Position numbers and translations under genes: made by a program. Shown piece after piece: positions 1 through 12,105 of a stretch of DNA of 64,000 nucleotides. The notes beneath the pieces were generated by a model. The model searched no databases. It was not told the origin of the DNA and saw nothing but the letters and a program-made list of their open reading frames with translations. How positions within the stretch are numbered: the first letter of the stretch is position 1; the number at the start of each line of letters is the position of its first letter. This DNA comes from Iodobacter sp025352645 (GTDB lineage: Bacteria; Pseudomonadota; Gammaproteobacteria; Burkholderiales; Chitinibacteraceae), in contig NZ_JAWQUO010000005.1 in assembly GCF_033446605.1 (NCBI RefSeq), positions 62,001 to 126,000 on the forward strand, written 5' to 3'.

Positions 1-3000
1 TTGGTAAAACGCGGATCGGTTTCAACTAAATAGCGCTGATTTGGGGCGGTGTGTAGTTTAAATAGGCTGTTATTTGGCGCAATTAAATTAGGCAGCATGG
101 TTAATACCCGCCCCTGCTGGCCTAATTGCGTGCTTTGTACTTTAGGCCCAGCCAGTGCACTGGTTTTCGCCATTTTGGTGTCTTGCGCATCTTTAAGCTG
201 CACTTTGGCCGTGTCGCTCATTTGTGCTTGATCAACCGTAGCCTGTACTTGCTGCTTATCGGCTAAAAGATCAGCACTTTGCCCCGATACTGGCCCCATT
301 GCCGCCAGCTGCTTAGCACTTGGTGCATTGCTTTCTTTAATTAAACCCGTAAGTGTGGCTTTCGCCATTTGCGCCTGCTCTACATCGGATTTAGTCGGTC
401 CTCTAGCGCCACCCAATGTGGCTTGCTCTGCCTGCTGCATTTGCGCCGATGACTGCTGCACCAACGTAGCCGCACTCACCCCACTTAATTGCGCTTGGCT
501 AATATCGGCCATCTGGGCCTGATTTGCCTGCTGCCGAGCCGCATCAGTCACTTGGCCATTTTGCTGCTGGCTGGTAGCAGAGCTAGCCAATTTATCAGCA
601 GCATGTTTACCTGCATCAACTAGGCCCAGCTTGTCTTTTACAACTCCCGCACCAGACACTCCTTCATAAGTCACCGTCATTAAGGGGATAGATACTGTTT
701 GAGGGGGCAAGGTAAGGGCTTGCCAGTTTCCACCATTTACCCCCACCGAGCCTTTTAGCTCTTCGGTGCGAGTACCCTGCTGCTTGCTGACGTTATTGAT
801 ATTTTTTACATCGCCCAGCAGCAGGCCGCCTGCCACCAAAGCGCTATCTTGGTTATTAATCGCCGAGCCATGCAATGTCATATTGCCACCGGCAATAATT
901 TTGCCGGGCGCAGATTTTTCTACCGTGCTTTGGGTGATGGTTTTGGAGTCGAAGCGGTATGTATTCCAGCTACCATAAGTGCGGGAATCGAGATCGTTGT
1001 TGAATGCCATTAAACGATTAAACAACTCTCCTTGATTCCGGCTTTTAACATCAATCAAACCAAACTTCGCCCAAATTGGGCTTGAATCATCATATTTTAA
1101 TTGTTCTACAGGGCGGCTACTACCACCACTCCCAGCAGAGCCCCCTCCTCCAGTCTGAGCAGGAACATAATAAGGCAATGCATATCCTGTATGCCCAAAT
1201 ACCAATTCAGGATAAACCAAGCTAGACTTTACTAAGCCCTGCCTGCCCGTATAGTAATCATACTGCCCTGTTCTATATCTCTCCTGCTCCCTATACTTAA
1301 ATTCCCCTGCATCATAGCGTTGCCCAGTCCCATCAAAAAACTCAATTTGATTAAGCGCCACTTTCTCAGTCGTCGTCTTTTGCTTTATGTCCAAATAAAT
1401 ATTTTTATTCTCAACCGTATTAGCTGAAATCAATAAATTATTAGCAATATCAATCCGGCTGGATTCATTATTCAACACACTCATCTGGCCCTGAGCATTG
1501 CCTACGGCATCCAATCCACCCGCGATAGCTGCATTGCCCAAGCTAAAAATCAGCGCACCATCCTGATTACCCGTGGTATTTAAATTATTCAGCGTTCCAG
1601 CGCCCAGTTGTAAATCTGCCCTTGCAGCAATTACTCCTGTATCGCGGTTATTAATGGTTTGTGAACCAATAGATAGCTTATCGCCATAAATACGGCTGGT
1701 GTTATTGATTGTGCCTGCATCAATACGCACAGCAGAGCCATCAATTAGGCCATCACCGTGATTATCCAGCTGGCCACTGACATTAATGCGGGTAGATTCT
1801 AAGCTACTGATTTCGCCACGGTTATCTAAGTTGCTTGCCGTGATCGTCGTTTGATGATCGCTAATTAACTTACCCTGATTCAACAAATGAGCACTGCTTA
1901 ATGCCAGATCTCCCTTCGCTTGCAATACACCCTGATGAATATAATCACCATTAATCGTCAATGATAAATCAGTACCTACTGCAATACTGCCTTCCAGATT
2001 ATCAAGACTATTGCTATTGATATTTGCGCCTGCACTGGTTTCTACAACGCCTTTGCCATTATTAAATTGCGTAACAGCCAATACCATATTAGCGGCATCA
2101 ATCCGGCCATTTTTATTATCTAAGGCAGAAGCCTTAATTGTTGCCTTACCGCCAATATTTAACTTTCCTTGGTTAGCAAACACCCCAGATAACACAATAT
2201 CAGCATCACCCAAAGCTGTTAAAGCGCCTTGAGTATTATTCAGGCTTTGTGCCTTAATATTCAGTGCCGATTTACTTTCTAGCAAACCTGATGAATTATT
2301 AAAGTCTCCGCTCAGATTGATATTCTGGCTTTGGCCGCTAAATATATAACCTGCGGTATTCACTAGGCTGGCGGCATCCAATTGCAGATTACCACCGGCA
2401 ATCAGCCCTTGCTTACCACGCAAATCGGATTGATCAAAATGACTCTGGGTATTGATAAAATCATGGCCCTGAGTATTTATATTTATATTTGATCCAGCCT
2501 GAATCAGCCCGCTTTGATTTAATACGCGGCCAGTGTTTGCGCTAATGCTCTCCACCGCAATGATCTGGCCCTGGCTATTATCCAAATCTGCCATATTGAG
2601 CTGAATATTTTTTGCCGCCAATATGCCAGTCTGGCTATTGTTCACCGTACCGGTCTGTATTTTTAATATGCCTGCATCGGCTTGAATCTTGCCATGCTGA
2701 TTGTTTAAATCATGGCTGCTTAAATCAACATCACCTGTGGTAGATGCAATTACACCGCCGCTATTTAATAGGCCATGCGCAATCAGCGTCAGTTGGTCTT
2801 TAGCAAGGATGCGGCCATTACTGTTATCCAGAGCAGCACTGCTTACATTGAGCGAGCCATTTTTAGCCAATAGCGATCCGCCTGTATTACTCAGCGCATG
2901 GCCTTGGGTATTGATCGCTAATGATGCTTCACTACTGATCTCGCCCCCATCATTTTTAATGGTTTGAGACATAAGCTCAGTGCCTGCTGCACTACTAATT

Positions 3001-6000
3001 AGCCCGCTTTGATTATTTAAATCAGCGCTCGTGATTGCAGTTTGGCCTGCGGTGCTGGCGATTTTGCCTTGGCTATTATTGAGTGCGCCCGTTTGCAGAT
3101 TCAGGGCTTGCCCTGCCAACACGCTGCCGCCTTGATTGCTCAGGCTTTGGCTGCTGACATCCAACTGCTGCTGGCTTTGAATACTGCCCTTGCTGTTATC
3201 AAGACCATTTTTAGCTTTTAACTCCAGCGCTGCGGCTTGAATCTGGCCGGATTGATTGCTTAAATCATCGGCATTAATCGTCAACGCGGCTTGGCTTTGT
3301 AGCTGGCCGGATTGGTTATTAATATGGCTGGCATTCAGCGTTTGCGCGGCTTTGCTGTAAATCTGCCCGCTGCTATTGTCCAGCTCGCCCGTGTTTACCG
3401 TGAGCGTGCCGCCAGAGATTAAACCACCGTCTGCTGCACTATGGGTGTTTTGGAGTTTTGCTACATCTAGCTGGGCGGCTTTGCCTGCTTGAATCAAGCC
3501 TGCATCGCTGATGAAATTGCCCGCGTTAATCTTTAGCGCGTCTTGCGCAATCAGCTGGCCGCGGCTGTTATCAATATTGGCCGCGTTCAAGCCAATATTT
3601 TGCCCAGCAAGTAAGCCGTGGTTATCTAGCTGCCCACTCTGAATATCCAGCGCCAGCTTGGCTTGCAGCTTGCCGGTGTTGCTTAAAGTTTGGCCGTGGG
3701 TGTCGACGCTGGCATTGCCCTCTACCGAGGCTATCGTGCCGCTGCTGCTTAATGCTTGGCTACTGATGTGCAAATCTTGCTGCGCCAAAATACGGCCATC
3801 GGCGTTATCTAATGCGCCACTTGCCAGCTGCATTTTGCCGTTAGCTAACACAGCACCGCCGTTGCTAAATGCTTGGCCGTGCGTGTCGATAGCTAGATCC
3901 GCTGCGCTGTTGATTTCACCGGCTTTATTGCTCAGCGCTTGGCTGCTGATTTGTGTGCCAGTAGCGCTGCTGATTAAACCTGCATCGTTGTTTAATGCAG
4001 CGCTGGTCAGATTGGTTTGGCCTGCGGTGCTGGCGATTTTACCTTGGCTGTTATCCAGTGCACCTGTTTGCAGGCTTACATTTTTCCCAGCCAATAAGCT
4101 GCCGCCTTGATTACTCAAGCTTTGGCTACTGATATCCAGCTGCTGCTGGCTTTGGATGCTGCCCTTGCTGTTGTCGATATTATTTTTTGCAGTAAGTATC
4201 AGTGCTGCGGCCTGAACTTGGCCGGATTGATTACTTAAGTCATCAGCGTTAATCGTCAACGCGGCTTGGCTTTGTAGCTGGCCAGACTGGTTGTTAATAT
4301 GACTGGCATTCAGCGTTTGCGCGGCTTTGCTGTAAATCTGCCCGCTGCTATTGTCCAGCTCGCCAGTGTTTACTGTAAGCGTGCCGCCAGAGATTAAGCC
4401 ACCGTCTGCTGCGCTATGGGTGTTCTGGAGTTTTGCTACATCTAGCTGGGCGGCCTTGCCCGCTTGGATCAGGCCTGCATCGCTGATCAGCAAACCCGCG
4501 TTAATCTTTAGCGCATCTTGCGCAATTAGCTGGCCTCGGCTGTTATCAATATTAGCCGCATTCAAGCCAATATTTTGCCCAGCAACTAGGCCGTGGTTAT
4601 CCAACTGGCCGCTCTGAATATCTAGCGCCAGCTTGGCTTGCAGCTTGCCTGTGTTATTTAAAGCTTGGCCGTGAGTATCAATACTCGCATTGCCTTCTAC
4701 CGAGGCTATCGTACCGCTGCTGCTTAATGCTTGGCTGCGGATGTGTAAATCTTGCTGCGCCAAAATACGGCCATCGGCGTTATCTAATGCGCCGCTTGCT
4801 AGCTGCATTTTGCCGTTAGCTAACACAGCACCGCCGTTGCTAAATACTTGGCCGTGCGTGTCGATATTTAGATCGGCAGCGCTATTGATTTCACCGGCTT
4901 TATTGCTCAGCGCTTGGCTGCTGATTTGTGTGCCAGTGGCGCTACTGATTAAGCCTGCATCGTTATTTAAAGCGGCACTACTCAGGTTAGTTTGGCCTGC
5001 GGTGCTGGCGATCTTGCCTTGGCTATTATTGAGTGCGCCCGTTTGCAGATTCAGGGTTTGCCCTGCCAGCAAGCTGCCGCCCTGATTGCTCAGGCTTTGG
5101 CTGCTGATGTCCAACTGCTGCTGGCTTTGAATACTGCCCTTGCTGTTATCAAGGCCATTATTTGTTTTGATGGTTAGCGCTGCGGCCTGAACTTGGCCGG
5201 ATTGATTGCTTAAATCATCGGCATTAATCGTCAACGCAGCTTGGCTTTGTAGCTGGCCGGATTGGTTATTAATATGGCTGGCATTCAGCGTTTGCGCTGC
5301 TTTGCTGTAGATCTGCCCGCTGCTGTTATCCAAAGCAATCGCATTAACATTCAAAGCGCCACCTACATTCACACCGCCGTCTTTTGTGCTGTGCGTGTTT
5401 TGTAACTTGCCAACATCCAGCTGAGCGTTGCCGCCCGCCTGAATCAAGCCTGCATCGCTAATTAAATCTCCCGTCTTAATGCTAAGTGCACCTTGCGCAA
5501 TCAATTGGCCTTGGCTGTTATCAATATGCCGGCTATTAATCGCCAATATTTGACCTGCCAGCAGGCCGTGGTTATCCAGCTTGCCACTGTCCAATTCTAA
5601 AGCTTGTTTGGCTTGCAACTTACCATCTTGATTACTCAAAGACTGGTCGTGGGTATCAATGCGCATGGCGCCTTCTACCGATGCAATCGTGCCTTGGGTA
5701 TTGCTGATCTCTTGGCTATTAAGCTGCAGGTTTTGCTGTGCAAGAATACGGCCCTGTGCATTATCCAGAGCGGCGATATCTAGCTGCATCTTGCCTTGCG
5801 CTAGGATGCTGCCTGCAGTGTTGTTCAGTGCCTGCCCGTGGGTATCAACACTCAGATTGGCGGCGCTGCTGATTTCTCCGCCCTTATTACTCATGGCTTG
5901 GCTGCTGATGCTCGTGCCTGTAGCGCTGCTAATCAGCCCATTATCATTACTCAGCGCGGCGGTATTGAGGGCGACTTTGCCTGCTGTACTGGCAATCTTC

Positions 6001-9000
6001 CCTTGTGTGTTATCAAACACCTCAGCATTTAAAGTTAAATCCTGCCCAGATAAAACACTGCCGCCCTGATTGAGCAGCTGCTGGCTTTCAATTTGCAGCG
6101 TCTGCATGCCTTGCAGAGTGCCCTTACGATTATCCAGTTGCGTGGGTGTTTTAATGACCAGTGTTGCCGCTTGAATATGGCCGGCCTGGTTATCAATTTT
6201 TTGTGCATGCAGCGTCAAAGCAGACTGGCTTTGTAACTGCCCATCTTGATTACTAAGCTGCTGTACATTAATCGTTTGTGCCAAGCTGCTATGAATAAGG
6301 CCGCTATGGTTGTCTAAATTATCCGCATTCACAGTAAGCATGCCACCGACAATCACGCCACCTTCATTACCACTATGTGTATTGGCAAGCATTTGCACAT
6401 CCAGCTGCGCATTGCCGCCAGATTGAATCAGCCCCGCATCGCTAATCAGCGCGCCGGTCTGCACTTTAAGCGTGTCTTGTGCAATCAACTGGCCTTGGCT
6501 GTTATCGGTATTGCTGCTGCTTATCGCTAGGGTTTGCCCAGCCACTACGCCGTGGTTGTCCAACTGGCCACTTTGAATGTCTAAAGCAAGCTTTGCTTGT
6601 AGTTTACCGTCCTGATTACTCAGGCTTTGGCCGTGGGTGTCGATATTCAGCGCAGCGTCTACCGAGGCAATCGTACCCTGAGTATTGCTCAGCGCTTGGC
6701 TATTCAGTTGGATATTTTGCTGAGCCAGCATGCGGCCTTGGGCGTTGTCGATGACTCCCGCGTCCAGCGTCATCTTGCCTTGGGCCAGAATTGCTCCGCC
6801 AATATTGCTCAGCTTCTGGCCATGCGTAGCAAGGTTTAAATCTGCAGCGCTACTGATTTCGCCCGCTTGGTTACTCAGTGATTGGCTGCTAATGATTGTG
6901 CCGGTGGCGCTGCTGATCAGGCCTTTATTGTTGATCAGCGCCGCGGATTGGATATCCGTTTTACCCGCCGTGCTGGCGATCTTGCCTTGGCTATTGTCTA
7001 AAGCGCCAGTGTGTAGCTGCAACTGCTGCCCAGCCAGCAAGCTGCCGCCGAGGTTTGTCAGGCTTTGGCTGTGAAGATCAAGCTGCTGTTGGCTTTGAAT
7101 CAAGCCTTTGCTATTGTCCAACGCAGCGTGTACCTGTACTACTAAATCCGCCGCTTGAATCCGCCCGCCTTGGTTATTGATTGCATCGGCTTGAATATCC
7201 AACGCCAACTGGCTTTGCAGCTGGCCATCGATATTACTCAACTGCCCCACATGCAGCGTCTGTGCTTGATTGCTGTGAATTAAGCCTTGGCCATTGTCTA
7301 ATTCGCTGGCATTAATAGCCAGCTTGCCACCGACAATAACCCCGCCCTCTTTTGTGCTGTGAGTATTGCTCAGCTTGCTCACATCCAGCTGCGCACTGCC
7401 ACCAGACTGAATCAGCCCCGCATCGCTAATCAGCGCGCCGGTCTGCACCTTAAGCGTGTCTTGTGCAATCAACTGGCCGTGGCTGTTATCGGCATTGCTG
7501 CTGCTTATCGCTAGGGTTTGCCCAGCCATTACGCCGTGGTTGTCCAACTGTCCACTTTGAATGTCTAAAGCAAGCTTTGCTTGTAGTTTACCGTCCTGAT
7601 TACTCAGGCTTTGGCCGTGGGTGTCAATATTCAGCGCAGCGTCTACCGAGGCAATCGTGCCCTGAGTATTGCTCAGCGCTTGGCTATTCAGTTGGATATT
7701 TTGCTGCGCCAGCATGCGGCCTTGGGCGTTGTCGATGACTCCCGCGTCCAGCGTCATCTTGCCTTGGGCCAGAATGGCTCCACTGATATTGCTCAGCTTT
7801 TGGCCATGCGTAGCAAGGTTTAAATCTGCAGCGCTACTGATTTCGCCCGCTTGGTTACTCAGTGAGTGGCTACTAATGATTGTGCCGGTGGCGCTGCTGA
7901 TCAGGCCTTTATTGTTGATCAGCGCAGCGGATTGGATATCCGTTTTACCCGCCGTGCTGGCGATCTTGCCTTGGCTATTGTCTAAAGCGCCGGTAATGAG
8001 CTGAACATTCTGTCCTGCCAATAAACTGCCGCTTTGATTGCTCAGTGTTTGGCTAATTACATCTAACTGCTGCTGGCTTTGAATGAAGCCCCCATTATTA
8101 TTCAGCACACCCGCCGATGTTAACGCAACTTCCAGCGCCTGCAGATGGCCGCTGTTCTCAATTTTACCGGCATTTAACACCAGTTTTTTCTCACTCAGCC
8201 AATCCCCACCCGCAATACTGGCCGAATCAATAATTTGGGCTGTCAGCACGCCTTTACTTACTATTTTTGCCTGTGAGGTTTTTAAATGCTGGGCCGATAG
8301 GTTTAACTCACCCTGGCTAATTATTTGCCCCTGATCAATTAAAACATCCCCAGCATTTATATTAATAGCGGTATTACTTTGCCACTGACTGGCAATGCTG
8401 GCTAGCTCGCCGACAACAGCTATATCCAATACTGCTTGGCTATTTATTATCGCTCGTTCTGCTTTAAATGATGTGGCTTTTAATTGAGACCCAATGGCAC
8501 TCATCAATTGCGTATCAGCCAGGTTTATTTGACCTGCATTTAAATTAAGCTTGCCCTGAGCCTGCCACACCCCACCTTGATCAGACCATTGCCCCGCATT
8601 AAAGTTAATGTTGGCTGCGCTATATAGTGAGCCACTATTTATTGCATCTTTTTCAACATCAAGATTTAGTAGCCCATTGCCCTGTTGAATAATTAAGCCG
8701 GTATTATTTAAACTGACAGCATGGAGTTTTAAATCACCACTACCAATAGCGCTAAGCGTACCTAATTGATTAAGCTTGCCTGCCGCCTCTATCGTCATGC
8801 CCGCTTCGCTCTGGGTTTGCCCAGTTAAACTCATCCCGTCGCTACTTTTAATGGATAAATTTTGCTTAGCGTAGCTGTCTTTAAGCGTGATCTCACCCTG
8901 ACTACTTAGCTGTAGATTCCCAGCAAGGGCAGCAATTCGCCCTGTGCTATTGACGCCAAGGCCTTGCTCAGTGGCAAGCAAATAAACCTGATTAGCATAC

Positions 9001-9731
9001 ATACCGCCCAGGCTTTTAATATCAACCGCAAAGCGCGGCACTCCACCTGTGCCTGCAAGCCCATTCGTTTGCAATGTGCCATAAAGAATTTGATTTGCAC
9101 CGGTAATGCTATTGAGGTTTTGTGCCCAAACTTCTCCCTCTAATACCAAACCGCGCGCCAGTAAATCGAGCTGGCTTAGCTGGCTACCATTTAGCCCAGA
9201 TTGACCAATCGTTAATACCCCTTGGCTAACATTCAGGGCATGCAGACGGCCTTGCTCAAACTGTGGCGTACCGGTAGTGAGCGTCACCCGATTAGTGTTG
9301 ATAAATCCACACGCATCACAAAGCAAGCCATTCGGATTAGCAATAACAATATCGGCTCGCCGCCCTGCTACTTCCATCGTACCGCGTAATTGCGAGGCAT
9401 TTGTGCCAACCACTTCATTTAGAATAATCCGCGCGGGCGTAATCCCCAACTGTGGATTAGCCGTAATCCAGCCACCTAATTGCGTTTGAACATTGCTATT
9501 GCTGTTATTTAAAATAAGACCATTTTTATTAACATTAAATTCTTTAAACTGATTGTGTGAAACACCGCCAACAGAAGGTGGTGCAATATGCACAATCGGC
9601 ACGCCATTGGCTGCCGCATCCAGAATAGGCCGCACACCGGCAGGGCCAGCGGCTGTTATTGGTAAATCTTGAGCCTGCACTTGCCCCATCAGTGCCATAG
9701 CTAAAGCCAAACTCGTACGCCAACCTTTAAG
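1..9731 (-). CDS. TpsA exoprotein, FhaB/CdiA-like filamentous hemagglutinin (3' end outside window)
   Basis: The minus-strand frame was followed from 9731 to the left edge without seeing a stop, so more than 3,240 codons lie in the window and the C-terminus is missing. It opens with a hydrophobic signal core ending near VQAQ, then a TPS secretion domain with the NPNG motif followed by CxxC and a GFINTNR-like segment. Next come hundreds of ~20-residue FHA repeats of the type 'LDNSQGKIAS', then an Ala/Gln-rich stretch, then a segment ending YLVETDPRFT, which resembles the part of CdiA/FhaB proteins beyond FHA-1. Such proteins are exported by a TpsB pore as adhesins or contact-dependent toxins. 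Any toxin tip and immunity gene would lie to the left, so the class (adhesin or CDI) cannot be decided. An in-frame TAA at 9732-9734 cuts this frame from its ESPR. The nearest downstream start codons (TTG 9710, ATG 9698) leave a poor signal peptide, so the gene may be inactive. Confidence 0.85.
2640..8130 (-). repeat. Tandem array of six ~975/984 bp units inside the TpsA gene
   Basis: The anchor motif ggtgctggcg (and close variants) recurs at 3051, 4026, 5001, 5985, 6969 and 7953. The spacings are 975, 975, 984, 984 and 984 bp, all multiples of three (325 or 328 codons). The stretches from about 6480 and 7463 are almost identical over several hundred bases, as are those from about 3715 and 4690. 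Each unit itself contains many ~20-residue FHA repeats. Outer limits are approximate. The pattern indicates repeated in-frame duplication of a large block, with some copies recently homogenised. Confidence 0.85.
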
Positions 9732-9881
9732 TTATCCTCTGCTTTGCATAAGCGGCACTGAAACATTGCCCGCCCCACCTTCACCACTGGCACATTTCCC
9801 CTGACGGTGAGATGTTTCAGCAACAGCCATTAATAAACCACGGTGAGCATTAAAAACAAGGCGGTAACGATTTTGGTTCAT
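9732..9881 (-). pseudogene. ESPR leader fragment of the TpsA gene, ending at an in-frame TAA
   Basis: From the ATG at 9881 the 49-codon stretch begins MNQNRYRLVFN and continues through RGLLMAVAETSHRQGK. This is the extended signal peptide region (ESPR) typical of large TpsA and autotransporter proteins. It ends at TAA (9732-9734), and the TpsA frame continues in the same phase (LKGWRTSLALAMALMG), so this is a nonsense codon and not a frameshift. I infer that the fragment and the 9.7 kb frame are one gene broken by a point mutation or a sequencing error. The 103 bp between this ATG and the end of the TpsB gene contain only a weak GAG as a possible ribosome binding site. Confidence 0.75.
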
Positions 9882-9984
9882 AGCGTTAGACTCAAAATTA
9901 AAATACTTTAGACGCGCCACTTCGGCCAATAGGCGTGGCACAGGCAAGCCCGTTACTCACAGGCTTGAGATCAAAAAGCGGGAA

Positions 9985-11736
9985 TTAAAACGACAAGGTG
10001 ACGGAGCCGTACCACACATATGGGTCGGCATTCATCCCTTCTGGCTGATGTAAGGGTGAAGCTGCGCTTAAATCAAACTGCGCTTTTTTCCATTGCCCAC
10101 GTAAGCCTAAAACAGTGCCAGCCAATTTATGCCCAGTCAGCATTGCATCACTTGGCCCCCATACTCGGCCATAATCTAGGCCGCAATACGCTTGTAAACC
10201 CAAGCCTTCTGGCATAGGCAGTGAGGCGCTCAGCTCATTACGCAAGTAATAGCCGTTTTCTGCCATGAGTACGGTGTCCCCATCAAAACCGCGCACGCTG
10301 CTACGCCCGCCGATGCTGATGTGCTCATTATTCAGTGTGGTGTCTGGGGTAGATTGCCCGTGCAAATTAAAGTTGTATTGCATTGACTGGGCAGCCATTT
10401 GAAAGGGTAAAGCCACGCCTAAATCGAATGTGGTGATGCTTGGGCGTAGCGTTAAGCCATTGGCCATTTCTGCAGGGTAATCATCTTCTGCCTCATACCA
10501 GCCACGGCCACTTTTATAATTTAAAGCTAAATCAAAGCTAACGGCCCCCATAAGCTGGCGATAATTCATACCAAACTCTTGCTGCGTTGTACGCCTGCGT
10601 TGCACGATTAATTCCACGTCATCCAAATAGCTATTTGAACGGCGTGAACTCAGTGCTGTTGAGATAGAAAACCGCGCTGAGCTGGTGCGGAGCAGCTGAT
10701 ATTGCCAACGCAAATCAGCACTTTCACTTTCACCACTGGATAAGAAGCGCGTTGTTGTCCCCGCTACCCATTGTGCAAATTTGCTACTACTGTATGTGCT
10801 AGAAAACGTATGGTTGCCCCAAGGAATACTGTAGCTCGCCGAGACAGACTGGCTTTGATGATCGTTATCTGGATTTTCAGCATTGCTATTGAGTGATAGA
10901 TTCAAAATATCATTCAGACCCAGCGCATTATCAAAAGCCAAATAGCCAGAGAACTGTGTACGCCCCAATGAAGCCGAGCCGCTATTATCTAGCGTTAAGC
11001 CACCTCGCAAGCGCTGCAGCAAATCCCCACTTTGGCGATCAATAAAAACCACACTAGTATCTGGCTCTGAGCCTGGCTCCAAGCGAGTCACAATATGCTG
11101 ACTAGGCAAACGATTCATTTGCTCTACGCCCTGCTCCAGATCATGCACATTCAGCACATCACCCGCACTCATCACCGGCCAGCTTGGAAACGCATTCACC
11201 CAAGTGCCCCAGCGCGTATCTTCTTTACCCCCATCCTGCATTTGCACTCCCGCTATTCGCCCAAGATGCAGTTGCAAATTTAACTCCCCACCCCCCATAT
11301 TTTGCGGAGGAACCACCACGCGTGATGTTGCCAAGCCTAAACGAAGCAGCTCGGCATCTGCCGCAGCGGCAATCTGGCTTAAACCATTCACGCCTGCACA
11401 CTGCCCCGTAAAAACACTAAAAACCTGCTGATTAAGGGCCTGCAACAACCACTCGGGCAAAGGCTGCCGTGCAGCAGGAGCAAAAACATGAATCTTCTTC
11501 AGCACAAAGCAAGGCTGCTCAGCTGGTAAAACAGCAGATAAGGTAGGCAGCGTTGTTGCTTTTAATTCATCTGCACTGGGTTTAAGTGTCTGGTTAAGAT
11601 CGCGAATTCTGTCTTCTTGACGGCGCAGAGCATCCTGAACACTCTGGCCTGCAGGTTGCTGCGAAAGGTTATCGGCAAGAATAAATGGGGAAAATAAACT
11701 AGCAGACAAGCATAAAACACGGGTAAAGGGGAGCAT
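9985..11736 (-). CDS. TpsB outer-membrane transporter, FhaC/ShlB/HecB family
   Basis: This 583-residue protein is predicted to form the outer-membrane pore that exports the adjacent TpsA. It starts with a signal peptide (MLPFTRVLCLSASLFSPFILA). A helical plug-like segment with RQEDRIRDLNQ follows, then a POTRA-type region (about residues 60-190) and a C-terminal beta-barrel with alternating hydrophobic strands ending in Phe. The family's conserved barrel-loop motif IGGRSSVRGFDGD is at about residue 475. Length fits the family (550-600). The gene precedes the TpsA gene on the same strand by 103 bp, the usual tpsB-tpsA order. A GTG at 11745 would add three residues. Neither start has a clear Shine-Dalgarno, and I prefer the ATG at 11736. 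The coding frame is intact although its partner TpsA carries a nonsense codon. Confidence 0.93.
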   Translation of the reverse strand: MLPFTRVLCLSASLFSPFILADNLSQQPAGQSVQDALRRQEDRIRDLNQTLKPSADELKATTLPTLSAVLPAEQPCFVLKKIHVFAPAARQPLPEWLLQALNQQVFSVFTGQCAGVNGLSQIAAAADAELLRLGLATSRVVVPPQNMGGGELNLQLHLGRIAGVQMQDGGKEDTRWGTWVNAFPSWPVMSAGDVLNVHDLEQGVEQMNRLPSQHIVTRLEPGSEPDTSVVFIDRQSGDLLQRLRGGLTLDNSGSASLGRTQFSGYLAFDNALGLNDILNLSLNSNAENPDNDHQSQSVSASYSIPWGNHTFSSTYSSSKFAQWVAGTTTRFLSSGESESADLRWQYQLLRTSSARFSISTALSSRRSNSYLDDVELIVQRRRTTQQEFGMNYRQLMGAVSFDLALNYKSGRGWYEAEDDYPAEMANGLTLRPSITTFDLGVALPFQMAAQSMQYNFNLHGQSTPDTTLNNEHISIGGRSSVRGFDGDTVLMAENGYYLRNELSASLPMPEGLGLQAYCGLDYGRVWGPSDAMLTGHKLAGTVLGLRGQWKKAQFDLSAASPLHQPEGMNADPYVWYGSVTLSF

Positions 11737-12105
11737 AAGAGACACTAGTAGGTTATTTTAAACACATGCTTAGCAATAATTTAGTACGTAAGCATAATTA
11801 ATCAATGATATTCCAACCTTGCTAGTGCAGTAAACGAACTCACATAAAAAACAACAAAAACAACAAAAACACAGAAAATAATATTTACACGTCAAATAGA
11901 GTTGCAAATTACACAACCATTAAAAACACCCCAAAACTAGCAAAATTAGCATAAGCAACTGACTCTAAAAGAAGTTCACACTTTTAGCGGGTAACACACA
12001 GCTAGTTGCAAATAAAAATACTGACGCACATATTTCACCCTATAATATTCAACCTGAAAACAGCTTACAATTAAATTGGCCCATCATCTCTCCAGCGATT
12101 CTTTT
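11737..12105. promoter_or_regulatory. AT-rich divergent promoter region between the tpsBA and yfa-type operons
   Basis: About 370 bp without a gene separate two divergent operons, so both promoters should lie here. The stretch is very AT-rich with A-tracts around 11845-11885. A TATAAT hexamer sits at 12041-12046, about 60 bp before the yfaA-type ATG, but no good -35 was seen at 16-18 bp from it. No operator palindrome stood out. Confidence 0.4.

Noticed and set aside
8906..9100. A 64-codon minus-strand frame inside the TpsA gene
   Set aside because: It lies in another phase of the exoprotein gene, which is continuous there; no RBS.
49..9489. Many plus-strand open frames of 60-150 codons across the first 9.5 kb, several repeated
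   Set aside because: They are antisense shadows of the minus-strand FHA repeats. Their repetition follows the 975/984 bp units, and their composition (Ala/Leu/Pro-rich, no RBS) is that of a reversed repetitive frame.
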